From the NCBI GenBank assembly GCA_016789025.1, contig JAEURC010000014.1, positions 1 through 46,815 of the forward strand: DNA of 46,815 nucleotides, given 5' to 3'. Below the pieces are notes generated by a model. It searched no databases, was not told the DNA's origin, and saw only the letters and a program-made list of their open reading frames with translations. The position numbers and the translations under genes are program-made. The stretch comes from Anaerolineales bacterium. GTDB taxonomy: Bacteria > Chloroflexota > Anaerolineae > Anaerolineales > Villigracilaceae. Position 1 is the first letter of the stretch. Every line of letters begins with the position of its first letter. Shown in pieces: positions 25,607-32,967 of the stretch.

Positions 25607-25772
25607 GTCATAAATCTCCCATCATGGATAACTTTGCGCGGTTATACAACTATACACCACGAAAATGCAAATAGCAATCTCTGTTGTCTAAACCAATAAA
25701 ATCGGCCTGTCTGCCTTAAGTTCAGATGGAGTGATTTCTATCGAGAATCAATCTGCCGTCATCAGTTCAACT

Positions 25773-25807
25773 AAGGCCTCCGAGTTTTCCAAAAACTCGG
25801 AGGCCTT
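25773..25807. terminator. Strong hairpin behind the second ABC exporter operon
   Basis: A perfect 16-bp stem (AAGGCCTCCGAGTTTT and its complement) with loop CCA lies about 35 nt after the ABC gene that ends at 25842. The T-run is weak on the minus strand, so it may be a terminator or a stabilising hairpin. Immediately beyond is a partial TTCTGTGTTCTCTGTGGC repeat. Confidence 0.6.
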
Positions 25808-25841
25808 GTTAGTTCTGTGTTCTCTGTGGCGAAGAAAAGGG

Positions 25842-27698
25842 TCAATCTGCCGCCATAGGCTCAGGCGCTTCTTCTTTCTTCACGGCACCCACAGCCTCAT
25901 CAAACCCATATTGCGCTTCCAACTCGTGGCGGAACTGTTGCGTGTACAGGCGGTAGTAATGTCCGCGCTGTTTGAGCAACTCCACGTGCGAGCCTTGCTC
26001 GGCGATTCGTCCGTTTTCGATGACGACGATTCGATTCGCCTTGCGGATGGTCGAGAGGCGGTGCGCGATGACGAACGATGTGCGTCCGCGCATCAACGCT
26101 TCCATGCCGCGCTGGATGAGCGCCTCGGTTAGCGTGTCCACGCTGGAGGTCGCCTCGTCCATGATGAAGAGTTCGGGACGGGCAAGCACGGCTCGCGCCA
26201 GACTGATCAACTGCTTCTGCCCAACGGACAGCAAATTGCCGCCTTCGCCCACGTTGTGATCGTATCCCTTTTCGAGCGTCACGATGAAATCATGCGCACC
26301 CGCGATTTTCGCGGCGTCGGTCACTTCGTCGTCGGTCGCGCTCAGCCTCCCATAACGGATGTTGTCGCGCACACTGCCCGAGAAAAGATGCGGCGTCTGC
26401 AACACGATCCCGATGCGGCTGTGGATCGACTCGAGCGTGTAATCCATGTAATCGCGCCCGTTGATGCGGATCGTCCCTGCGCGGGGTTCGTAGAAGCGGC
26501 ACAACAGGTTGACGATGGTGGACTTCCCGCCGCCCGTCGGACCGACGAGCGCGATCATCTCGCCCGCTTTCACTTTCAGCGAGAAGTTCGTCAGCACGGG
26601 CTTGCGTTCCTCGTAGAAGAAATCCACGCCGTCGAATTCGATCTCGCCCATCAGTGTTTTCGCCTCGACCGCATCGCTTCTATCGTGGACTTCGGGCGGG
26701 GTGTCTATCAACTTGAAGATTCTCTCCGCCGACGCGATAGAGTGCTGCATCTCCGCGTAGACGCGCGCCAGGTCCTGCACGGGCCACATCATGAACGTGA
26801 GATACGACACGAAGGCTTGAATGCCGCCGATGGTCATCGCGCCGATGGTGATCTGCTGTCCGCCGTAGCCGACGATGAGACCGAGCGCGAGGGCGGCGAT
26901 GATCTGCACGGTGGGGAGGAAGAGCGCCGAAAGCCACGCGGCTCGATACGACGCTTTGTACATCGTTGTTGTGAGTTCTTGAAATTCTTTTGTGTTCTCG
27001 TCTTCGCGCAACAATGCCTTTACCACGCGCACGCCTTGAAAGTTTTCGTTGAACGCGCCCGTGATCTTCGAGTTCGTGCGCCGCGACACGCGATACTCCA
27101 CCAAAATGAACTGGCGGAATTTGACCGCGATAAAGATCATCAGCGGGATGATGGTGAACACGATCAACGCCAGTTTCCAGTTGATGATCGCCATGAAGAT
27201 CAGCGACGTGACGATGTTCATCACCGCCCACGTCGAGTCCACGATGCCCCAGCTGACGAGGTCCGAGACGCGCCCCGTGTCCGATGTGACGCGCGCGATG
27301 AGCCGCCCGACAGAGTTCTGCGAGTAATACGAAAGCGACAACTGCTGCAAGTGGTTAAACAACATGCGGCGCAAGTCATATTGCACGCGTTCGCCCATCA
27401 CACCCGCGAGGTAGATGAATGTAAACACCGTGCAGGCTTGGAACAAAATGATCGAGCCATACAGCCACGCGATGCGGGTCAACGCGGCAGTATTCTCTAA
27501 GCGGATGCCCGTATCCACGATCTCCTTGTTCAGGTACGTGAAATACGCATCCGTGGACGATGTCGCCGCGATGGTGATGAAAAACCCGACGACCCATTTC
27601 CAATGCGGCTTGAGCAGGCTCGCGATCCGCTTGAAAACGGGCAGGGTTAATTGTGATGTAAATTCTTCTTCTTCGAGTTCATTTAATTCTTCGCTCAT
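25842..27698 (-). CDS. ABC exporter half-transporter, catalytic subunit (second pair)
   Basis: The 618-residue half-exporter has an acidic N-terminal tail (MSEELNELEEEEF), six membrane helices and an ATPase domain with Walker A GPTGGGKST, signature LLSVGQKQL and Walker B LFIMDEATSS with the catalytic Glu present. As in the first pair, this Glu-containing subunit carries LSVGQ while its partner (28213-30057) carries LSGGQ and Asp. Together they should form a heterodimeric exporter with one degenerate site. Between the two genes lies a four-helix-bundle gene. GGAG lies 9 nt before ATG 27698. Large antisense frames (for instance 26256-27500) are codon shadows. Confidence 0.93.
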   Translation of the reverse strand: MSEELNELEEEEFTSQLTLPVFKRIASLLKPHWKWVVGFFITIAATSSTDAYFTYLNKEIVDTGIRLENTAALTRIAWLYGSIILFQACTVFTFIYLAGVMGERVQYDLRRMLFNHLQQLSLSYYSQNSVGRLIARVTSDTGRVSDLVSWGIVDSTWAVMNIVTSLIFMAIINWKLALIVFTIIPLMIFIAVKFRQFILVEYRVSRRTNSKITGAFNENFQGVRVVKALLREDENTKEFQELTTTMYKASYRAAWLSALFLPTVQIIAALALGLIVGYGGQQITIGAMTIGGIQAFVSYLTFMMWPVQDLARVYAEMQHSIASAERIFKLIDTPPEVHDRSDAVEAKTLMGEIEFDGVDFFYEERKPVLTNFSLKVKAGEMIALVGPTGGGKSTIVNLLCRFYEPRAGTIRINGRDYMDYTLESIHSRIGIVLQTPHLFSGSVRDNIRYGRLSATDDEVTDAAKIAGAHDFIVTLEKGYDHNVGEGGNLLSVGQKQLISLARAVLARPELFIMDEATSSVDTLTEALIQRGMEALMRGRTSFVIAHRLSTIRKANRIVVIENGRIAEQGSHVELLKQRGHYYRLYTQQFRHELEAQYGFDEAVGAVKKEEAPEPMAAD

Positions 27699-27712
27699 GG
27701 TAAATCTCCAAA

Positions 27713-27744
27713 AAGGATGAAGGATGAATTATGAAGGATGAATT
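27713..27744. repeat. AAGGATGAA repeat, left flank of the four-helix cassette
   Basis: Three AAGGATGAA units run between the ABC gene start and the four-helix-bundle gene. The opposite orientation (TTCATCCTT) occurs on the other side at 28203-28235, so the pair form inverted flanks of the cassette. Confidence 0.65.
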
Positions 27745-27769
27745 TTCTTGCCAATCTTTCATCTCATCC

Positions 27770-28144
27770 TTATTTCTTGTTCATTCTTTTCTTTATCTTT
27801 GTTACGATGGTCGTAAAGATCGCAAGCAATTCGTTGGTTTCTTTGATGAGGGGCGCGACTTTTGCCGCAGGGACAATTCCCGCGCGAACGAGCAAGTCGA
27901 GCCAGTAGTCGGTTTCGTCCAATTCCTGCAATGCCGACCCAAACTTGTTGACAATGTCGGCATCTGATTTTGCGCGATGTCCTTCGCGGTAATGCGCGCC
28001 AATTGACGTGCCAGAGCGAAGGACTTGCTTTCCCAACACCTGTGCTTCCGTGCTTTTCGGCAGGCTTGAGTATAGGCGGACGATTCGCAGAGCAAATTCG
28101 CTCGTCCGTGATCGTAAATCCTGAGGGGCGTCATTCGTCGTCAT
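27770..28144 (-). CDS. Four-helix-bundle protein (23S rRNA intervening-sequence / S23, Avd-like)
   Basis: The 124-residue protein carries the family pattern: RTSEFALRIVRLYSSLPKSTEAQVLGKQVLRSGTSIGAHYREGHRAKSDADIVNKFGSALQELDETDYWLDLL, with GTSIGAHYREG at about residues 44-54, then KETNELLAIFTTIVTKIKKR. Homologues are found as intervening proteins in 23S rRNA genes, as stand-alone genes, and as the Avd accessory protein of diversity-generating retroelements; they form pentamers that bind nucleic acid. Here it is neither in an rRNA gene nor beside a reverse transcriptase. ATG 28144 is chosen because GGAGAA lies 7 nt upstream. It interrupts an ABC operon and is flanked by inverted AAGGATGAA repeats, which suggests a cassette. 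Confidence 0.85.
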   Translation of the reverse strand: MTTNDAPQDLRSRTSEFALRIVRLYSSLPKSTEAQVLGKQVLRSGTSIGAHYREGHRAKSDADIVNKFGSALQELDETDYWLDLLVRAGIVPAAKVAPLIKETNELLAIFTTIVTKIKKRMNKK

Positions 28145-28202
28145 TGCAGTTTCTCCTTTATTCATCTCTTTGTTACTCTCAGCGCAAGTCTTCGTCTTGC
28201 GC

Positions 28203-28235
28203 CATTCATCCTTCATCCTTCACCATTCATCCTTG
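28203..28235. repeat. TTCATCCTT repeat, right flank of the four-helix cassette
   Basis: Three TTCATCCTT units (CATTCATCCTTCATCCTTC) overlap the end of the upstream ABC gene, whose last residues RMNGEG and stop codon are written within the repeat. A related run is at 34138-34171. Confidence 0.65.
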
Positions 28236-30057
28236 AAAGTTCTATTTCCAACTCTTCATCAATCCTCGTCTGAATATCATAAATGCGGCGATACATTCCA
28301 TCCGCTTTCGCCAACAGTTCCTCATGCGTTCCCATCTGAATCACCTCGCCTTTATCCAGTACAAGGATTAGATCGGCGACCATCACAGATTGGATGCGGT
28401 GCGCGATGATGAACGTGGTGCGATTCTCCATGAGTCCATTCAACGCGCCACGGATCTCCGCTTCGGTCTCTGTGTCAACCGATGAGGTCGAATCGTCCAA
28501 GATCAAAATGCGCGGATTCTTCAACAGCGTACGCGCGATGGTCGTGCGCTGTTTCTGTCCGCCCGAGAGCGTGACGCCTTTCTCGCCGACGATGGTTTTG
28601 TATCCGTCGGGGAAGGTTTGGATCACATCATGGATCGCGGCGGCTTTCGCGGCGCGTTCCACTTCCTCGTCAGTCACATCACGACCAACTCCATACGTGA
28701 TGTTCTCGCGGATCGAACGGCTGAACAGGAACGGCTCCTGCTCCACGATGCCGATCTGCCTGCGCAGGAACGAGCGCGAGTACTCTTTCAACTCCACGCC
28801 GTCGAGCAGAATTCGTCCGCTTGTGTATTCGTGGAAGCGGGGGAGCAGATTCACCAGCGACGTTTTGCCCGATCCCGTTGACCCAAGCAACGCCACCGCC
28901 TGCCCTGGCTTCACATGGAAGGAAATATCTTTCAGCGCGTTGGATTTGCCGTCTGAGTACATGAACGAGACATTCTCGAAGACGAGATCGCCTCTCACTG
29001 GACCCTCAGGCTGGTACGCGCCATCGTGGAGCGGTTCGCGCGTCTGCCTCGCCACTTCCATGAGGCGACCGTACGAGACAAGTCCCGTTGAGGCTGAGAC
29101 AATAATGCGTCCCAAGTTGCGGATGGGCCAGATCAACCACACAACCAAGCCGACATACGCGATGTACATGCCAACGGTGATCTCTCCGCGGATCGCCATG
29201 TTCGCGGCGAAGATGAATCCGAACAGCATTTGAAATCCCAGCACGATATCCGAGAGGGGCCAGAACATCGAGTGCATGAAGAGCAAAACTTTTCCCTTCA
29301 AGAACTTACCCCAGTTATCCTTCTCGAACTTTGATTTTTCATAATCCTGCCGCGCAAAGGCTTTGACCACGCGCACACCCGTCAGATTTTCTTGCAGGGT
29401 GGTGGAGAGGATCGCCTCCTGCGCTTGATATTCCTCGTAGGCTTTTGTCACGCGCTTGAAGAACCACAGCGAGACAAGCAAGATGAACGGAATCACCACC
29501 ACCGAGACCAATCCCAGTTTCACGTTGAGATTCAAGATGGCGATAAAGTTGATGACGAAGAGCAAAACGATCCGTCCCACGCCGATGCCTTGTTCGCTGA
29601 AGAAACGTCGCAGAGAATCCACGTCTGAGGTGACGCGCTCGATCAGGTCGCCTGTCGGCGTGGTGGCGTGATACGAAAAACTCAAACGCTGGATGTGGTC
29701 GAAGAGAAAATCCCTCAGACGGCGCGTGATTCCCTCGGCGGTGTAGGCGGCTAAACGTCCCGAAAGAAACGAGGCGCATCCCTCCACCAGCGCGAGCAGG
29801 ACGAATCCGCCCGCGATCCACAGCGAGGTCGAGATGAGACTTCCGCCGATGAATTTTTGTTGCGCGAGAACATCGTCGGCGAAATACTGCAAAAGAATGT
29901 ACGTGTACGTTTTTGCCAGCGCGGAGACGGCAAGCGCGGCGGTCGCGCCGAGATACGGCGTTCGGTAATCCACCATCATGCGCCAAAGCCCCTTGAGGCG
30001 GTTTTCGTGGACGGTGTTGCGGAAGTCAAATGTGATTGCGGGTTCGATTGCGGTCAT
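28213..30057 (-). CDS. ABC exporter half-transporter, degenerate-site subunit (second pair)
   Basis: The ATG at 30057 (GGAG 6-8 nt upstream) gives 614 residues; the longer frame to 30186 reads through a CACGAAGGACAC-type repeat and is rejected. Six membrane helices are followed by an ATPase with Walker A GSTGSGKTS, signature LSGGQKQR and Walker B ILILDDSTS, in which Asp replaces the catalytic Glu. This is the non-catalytic half of a BmrCD/TM287-288-type heterodimer; the catalytic half is 25842-27698. The last codons and stop lie in a TTCATCCTT repeat. Upstream, a promoter, a 27-codon leader frame and a terminator (30162-30364) suggest attenuation control, as known for bmrCD in Bacillus. Efflux of ribosome-targeting or other drugs is a sensible inference. 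Confidence 0.92.
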   Translation of the reverse strand: MTAIEPAITFDFRNTVHENRLKGLWRMMVDYRTPYLGATAALAVSALAKTYTYILLQYFADDVLAQQKFIGGSLISTSLWIAGGFVLLALVEGCASFLSGRLAAYTAEGITRRLRDFLFDHIQRLSFSYHATTPTGDLIERVTSDVDSLRRFFSEQGIGVGRIVLLFVINFIAILNLNVKLGLVSVVVIPFILLVSLWFFKRVTKAYEEYQAQEAILSTTLQENLTGVRVVKAFARQDYEKSKFEKDNWGKFLKGKVLLFMHSMFWPLSDIVLGFQMLFGFIFAANMAIRGEITVGMYIAYVGLVVWLIWPIRNLGRIIVSASTGLVSYGRLMEVARQTREPLHDGAYQPEGPVRGDLVFENVSFMYSDGKSNALKDISFHVKPGQAVALLGSTGSGKTSLVNLLPRFHEYTSGRILLDGVELKEYSRSFLRRQIGIVEQEPFLFSRSIRENITYGVGRDVTDEEVERAAKAAAIHDVIQTFPDGYKTIVGEKGVTLSGGQKQRTTIARTLLKNPRILILDDSTSSVDTETEAEIRGALNGLMENRTTFIIAHRIQSVMVADLILVLDKGEVIQMGTHEELLAKADGMYRRIYDIQTRIDEELEIELSRMNGEG

Positions 30058-30075
30058 AGCATTCTCCAAATTCTC

Positions 30076-30153
30076 TACCACGAAGGACACCAAGGTCACG
30101 AAGGAAAAAAAGCTTTTAAACTTTGTGTACTTCGTGTCTTTGTGGTTAAAAAC
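30076..30153. repeat. CACGAAGGACAC inverted repeat
   Basis: ACCACGAAGGACACCAAGG on the left and ACTTCGTGTCTTTGTGGT on the right form inverted arms around an A/T-rich centre with AAGCTTTTAAACTT. It lies in the leader of the second ABC exporter, between terminator and start codon. The same sequence type is translated inside NAD synthetase (37353-37395) as NTKDTKGTKE. Confidence 0.75.
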
Positions 30154-30161
30154 GATTAAAC

Positions 30162-30190
30162 AAAAAGGCTGTGACGAGTACGCCACAGCC
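30162..30190 (-). terminator. Terminator between leader peptide and ABC exporter (attenuator candidate)
   Basis: On the minus strand GGCTGTG...CACAGCC, with an inner CG/CG pair and loop TACT, is followed directly by TTTTTGTTT. It starts 23 nt after the leader stop codon and 105 nt before the ABC start codon, so transcription of the exporter must read through it. Confidence 0.8.
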
Positions 30191-30212
30191 CGAAACGACA
30201 GGGAGGTTTGAC

Positions 30213-30296
30213 CTAACGGTCACGAGGCGCACTACGAGAAGGTACGAATCCAGCGTCAACTGGAACAAAGGGGGTGATGCTCATCAACGTGGACAT
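30213..30296 (-). CDS. 27-residue leader peptide upstream of the ABC exporter
   Basis: The minus-strand ATG at 30296 opens a 28-codon frame that starts MSTLMSITPF, continues through VPVDAGF and ends RSAPRDR before TAG. It has AAAGGAG (30312-30306) 9 nt upstream and a promoter (TTGACA, 18 nt, TAAACT) at 30364-30335, giving a predicted 5' leader of about 30 nt. The stop codon sits in a small hairpin TGACC-GTTA-GGTCA. A terminator follows 23 nt later. No homology is recognised. The layout of short translated leader, terminator and then a heterodimeric ABC exporter matches the established bmrB-bmrCD arrangement, in which ribosome stalling by antibiotics allows readthrough. Confidence 0.65.
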   Translation of the reverse strand: MSTLMSITPFVPVDAGFVPSRSAPRDR

Positions 30297-30334
30297 TCGT
30301 GCGCGCTCCTTTCTTGAGATTACTTACAGACGCG

Positions 30335-30364
30335 AGTTTACTCCGCTCACGCCAAAAGTGTCAA
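30335..30364 (-). promoter_or_regulatory. Promoter of the leader peptide / second ABC exporter operon
   Basis: Consensus -35 TTGACA (30364-30359) is followed after 18 nt by TAAACT (30340-30335) on the minus strand. The leader peptide ribosome site lies about 23 nt further. TAAACT is also the -10 of the mini-gene promoter at 10285. Confidence 0.65.
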
Positions 30365-30380
30365 GGTTTATAATCATCTA

Positions 30381-30466
30381 CGTCATTGCGAGACCCGAAG
30401 GGACGAAGCAATCTCCCTCACGATGGTGGAGATTGCTTCGTCGGCTGAAGCCTCCTCGCAATGACG
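30381..30466. repeat. CGTCATTGCGAG-family inverted repeat
   Basis: A complete copy from CGTCATTGCGAGACC to CCTCGCAATGACG, with GAAGCAATCTCC and GGAGATTGCTTCG as inner arms. It ends 11 nt before the aminotransferase start codon and therefore lies in its 5' leader. Confidence 0.8.
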
Positions 30467-30477
30467 GGATGATATTC

Positions 30478-31317
30478 ATGATCCGCACCTGGAAGATCAC
30501 AAAAACAAAACTGGATGAACTTCGCTTCGACGACAACTCCTCCCTCGACGCGGTGACGCGGCAATTGCCCGACGGCTACTATTCGACGTTTCGCACCTAC
30601 GACGAATGTTCGCGCGTCATCGGACTCTCCGCCCACCTGCGCCGCCTGCCAAACGCAGACGCTTCTTTACTACGAGCAAGCCTGATTCGGCTCCTCGACT
30701 CTTTTCGCCCCCACGAAGCCCGCGTCCGCGTGATGGAGATGAAGCGCGGAGGATTTTATATCTCCATCGAACCGCTCAAACTTCTGCCCCGTGAAATTTA
30801 CGAGAAAGGCGTACGAGTCGAAACGACAACACTTCACCGCAACGACCCGCGCGTGAAGTCAACGGCGTTCATCTCCGCGAGCGATGAGGAGCGCAAACAC
30901 ATTGCCCAAGAGGAATTCTTTGAGGCGTTGCTGGTGAAGAATGGAAAGATATTGGAGGGGATGACGAGTAATTTCTTTTATATCGTGGGGCGGGATGATA
31001 TCCCGCCTTACATTGGCGAGCGGGATGGCATCCCGCTCCACGTTTGCACAGCCCAACGCGGCATCCTTCTCGGTGTCACGCGGACGATGGTCATCCGCGC
31101 GGCGCGGGGGAGGGGGCTGGAGGTCCGATTCCGCTCATTGAAACTGAATCAGTTGTCGGCTGTGAAAGAGGCGTTCATAACCTCCAGTTCGCGCGGAGTT
31201 GTGCCAGTCATCCAAATTGACAATGTGCGAGTGGGGCAGGGGAGTCCAGGAAAAGTGACGCGGATGTTGATGTCGTCTTACGAGGATTATGTTTTGAAAC
31301 ACGCGGAGAAAATATGA
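30478..31317 (+). CDS. PLP-dependent class IV aminotransferase / aminodeoxychorismate-lyase-like, with repeat insertion
   Basis: The 279-residue protein is of class IV fold type. The likely PLP Lys is in RVKSTAF (about residue 127), followed by the family's Glu-containing LEGMTSNFFYI (about 160-170) and GILLGVTR near 203. Family members are branched-chain or D-amino-acid aminotransferases and aminodeoxychorismate lyase; which one cannot be told. A segment VGRDDIPPYIGERDGIPL (about 171-187) is encoded by two adjacent palindromes (GCGGGATGATATCCCGC and GAGCGGGATGGCATCCCGCTC, minus a base at the end) that do not belong to the fold. The start at ATG 30478 follows a repeat; the long frame to 30274 reads through that repeat and is rejected. 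Confidence 0.84.
   Translation: MIRTWKITKTKLDELRFDDNSSLDAVTRQLPDGYYSTFRTYDECSRVIGLSAHLRRLPNADASLLRASLIRLLDSFRPHEARVRVMEMKRGGFYISIEPLKLLPREIYEKGVRVETTTLHRNDPRVKSTAFISASDEERKHIAQEEFFEALLVKNGKILEGMTSNFFYIVGRDDIPPYIGERDGIPLHVCTAQRGILLGVTRTMVIRAARGRGLEVRFRSLKLNQLSAVKEAFITSSSRGVVPVIQIDNVRVGQGSPGKVTRMLMSSYEDYVLKHAEKI
30988..31041 (+). repeat. Double palindrome inserted in frame in the aminotransferase gene
   Basis: GCGGGAT-GAT-ATCCCGC and GAGCGGGAT-GGC-ATCCCGCTC lie 12 nt apart and are both translated (GRDDIPPYIGERDGIP). They sit between the conserved NFFYI strand and the GILLGVTR segment. Confidence 0.7.
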
Positions 31318-31319
31318 CA

Positions 31320-31405
31320 TGTCACCTTGAGCGCCAGCGAAGGGTCTCCGAGACTATCGTAGAGATTCTTCGCCGCAAAGAGCAAGAGCGCGGCTCAGAA
31401 TGACA
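31320..31405. repeat. TGTCAYYCTGAGCG-family inverted repeat
   Basis: The copy starts three bases after the aminotransferase stop and ends six bases before the MATE stop, so it fills the gap between two convergent genes. Ends are TGTCACCTTGAGCG and GGCTCAGAATGACA. It could serve as a transcription barrier in both directions. Confidence 0.8.
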
Positions 31406-31410
31406 TGCTA

Positions 31411-32796
31411 CTACACTCCCTCCACTTGCGCGGCGAGGTTGTGAATCCATTTGCGCGAGAAAAAACGGAAAAGCCCGAGGATGTATTTGGCGAACTCTTC
31501 CGACATCACGCAGAGATAAACGAAATAGACGGGGAGTTCCCAGACGTTCGCGCCGAGGTACGCCATTGGCACGCCGACGATCCAGATGATGATGCCGTCG
31601 AGGAAGAGAGAGAAGCGTGCGTCGCCGCCCGCGCGGAGGATGCCGACGACGATGGTCATGTTGCTCACGCGAATCCACACGAAGAAGGTAACCACGTTGA
31701 GGACACTGCTCACGTTTTGAAGAACTTCAGGCGAGACGTTGTACAGCGACAGCACAGGCGTTTTCACGAGTTGAACGACCAAGCCCATGATTAGCCCGCC
31801 GAGCGCGGCGAGTCCCAACGAGCGACCTGCGTACGTGTATGCTTCGTTTTCTTTCCCCGCGCCAATGCGATTGCCGACAAGGACAGAGGTCGCGTTTGAA
31901 ATGCCGATGAAGAAAACGAATGCTAATTGCTCGATCGTGCCGACGATGCTCATCGCGGCGAACGATTCGGTTCCCATGCGCCCGTAGATGACGTTGTAGG
32001 TGGTGATGCCGAGCGCCCAAAATAATTCGTTCAACATCACTGGCAACATGGGTCTGATCACTTTGCCGAAGAAGACGCGGTCGAAGTCGGTGAGTTGGCG
32101 CAGGGACGCGGCGACGGGCGATTTTTTTGCGTACGTGATAGTGATGAGCGTGACACACTCGAGTCCGCGCGCGATGACGGCGGCGATTGCCGCGCCTTGA
32201 ATGCCGACTTCGGGGAAGCCGAATTTGCCGAAGATCAACGAATAGGAAAGAAACGTGCTGAGGATCAACGCGCCGACGCTGACGCTGGTCGGCGTTTTCA
32301 CGTCGCCAGTGGAGCGCATGACGAACGCGTAACTGAACGTGATCGCTGCGAAGAGGAACGTCCACGAGAAAGTGCGGATGTAATTCGTGCCGAGTCGAAT
32401 CACCTCGCTGTCTTCGGAGTAGATTCGCAAAATTTGTTCGGGGAGGAATTGCGCTAGAGACAAGAAAACAAGGCTCGCCGACAACGCGAGCATCAAGCAC
32501 AGACCCAGTACACGGCGCAGATTCGGCACATCTTGCCAACCCCAGAACTGCGCGGTGAACATCGCCGCGCCGCTGATGATCCCAAAATGGACGAGTTGCA
32601 ACAAGAACGCCACTTGTCCCGCCAATCCAACCGCCGCGACGGATGTCTCTCCCTTTTGCCCGACTAGCACTACGCCAAGCATGTTCAACCCCGCAAACAT
32701 CAACTGCTGGATGATGATGGGGATGGCGATCTTGCGCATCTCCGTAAAATATTCGCGGTTTTTGTATTGGGCAAAGATTTTGCTGGCGAGAGTCAC
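31411..32796 (-). CDS. MATE-family multidrug/toxin efflux protein
   Basis: The 461-residue protein has about 12 membrane helices in two homologous six-helix halves. The N-terminal half starts MRKIAIPIIIQQLMFAGLNM, and repeats of the MATE type (GLAGQVAFLLQLVHFGII, ATSVLVGNRIGAG) are clear. MATE transporters export cationic drugs or metabolites using Na+ or H+ gradients; no substrate can be read. It starts at GTG 32796 with GGAGG 5-9 nt upstream and a TATAAT box about 22 nt upstream. The upstream flank is a CGTCATTGCGAG-type repeat. Confidence 0.9.
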   Translation of the reverse strand: MTLASKIFAQYKNREYFTEMRKIAIPIIIQQLMFAGLNMLGVVLVGQKGETSVAAVGLAGQVAFLLQLVHFGIISGAAMFTAQFWGWQDVPNLRRVLGLCLMLALSASLVFLSLAQFLPEQILRIYSEDSEVIRLGTNYIRTFSWTFLFAAITFSYAFVMRSTGDVKTPTSVSVGALILSTFLSYSLIFGKFGFPEVGIQGAAIAAVIARGLECVTLITITYAKKSPVAASLRQLTDFDRVFFGKVIRPMLPVMLNELFWALGITTYNVIYGRMGTESFAAMSIVGTIEQLAFVFFIGISNATSVLVGNRIGAGKENEAYTYAGRSLGLAALGGLIMGLVVQLVKTPVLSLYNVSPEVLQNVSSVLNVVTFFVWIRVSNMTIVVGILRAGGDARFSLFLDGIIIWIVGVPMAYLGANVWELPVYFVYLCVMSEEFAKYILGLFRFFSRKWIHNLAAQVEGV

Positions 32797-32838
32797 ATTT
32801 CCTCCGTGGGAGGCTGTGATTATAAGCGACTACGAGAT

Positions 32839-32959
32839 GTCGTTACGAGGAGCGAAGCGACGAAGCACAATCTCCTGATAACATACATATGATTGTTTCG
32901 AGGAGATTGCTTCGTCGGGATTTCGGCGCTATCACACCTCAACCTTCCTCGCAACGACA
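32839..32959. repeat. CGTCATTGCGAG-family inverted repeat, expanded copy
   Basis: The copy runs from TGTCGTTACGAGGAGCG to CCTCGCAACGACA, with arms AAGCACAATCTCC and GGAGATTGCTTCG and an inner AT-rich palindrome ACATACATATGATTGT. It occupies the gap between the MATE and recombinase genes. Confidence 0.75.
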
Positions 32960-32967
32960 TGATGTTA

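Noticed and set aside
26256..27500. A 414-codon open frame on the + strand across the second ABC exporter gene
   Set aside because: It is exactly antisense to a well-conserved ABC gene, rich in Arg, His and Asp as expected from GC-rich complement codons, and has no recognisable domain or ribosome site.
27770..28144. Diversity-generating retroelement accessory gene (Avd)
   Set aside because: No reverse transcriptase, template repeat or variable repeat is nearby; only the four-helix fold is shared.
30274..30477. An extended N-terminus for the aminotransferase
   Set aside because: The extension reads through a CGTCATTGCGAG repeat and the leader-peptide promoter region; the family fold starts at ATG 30478.
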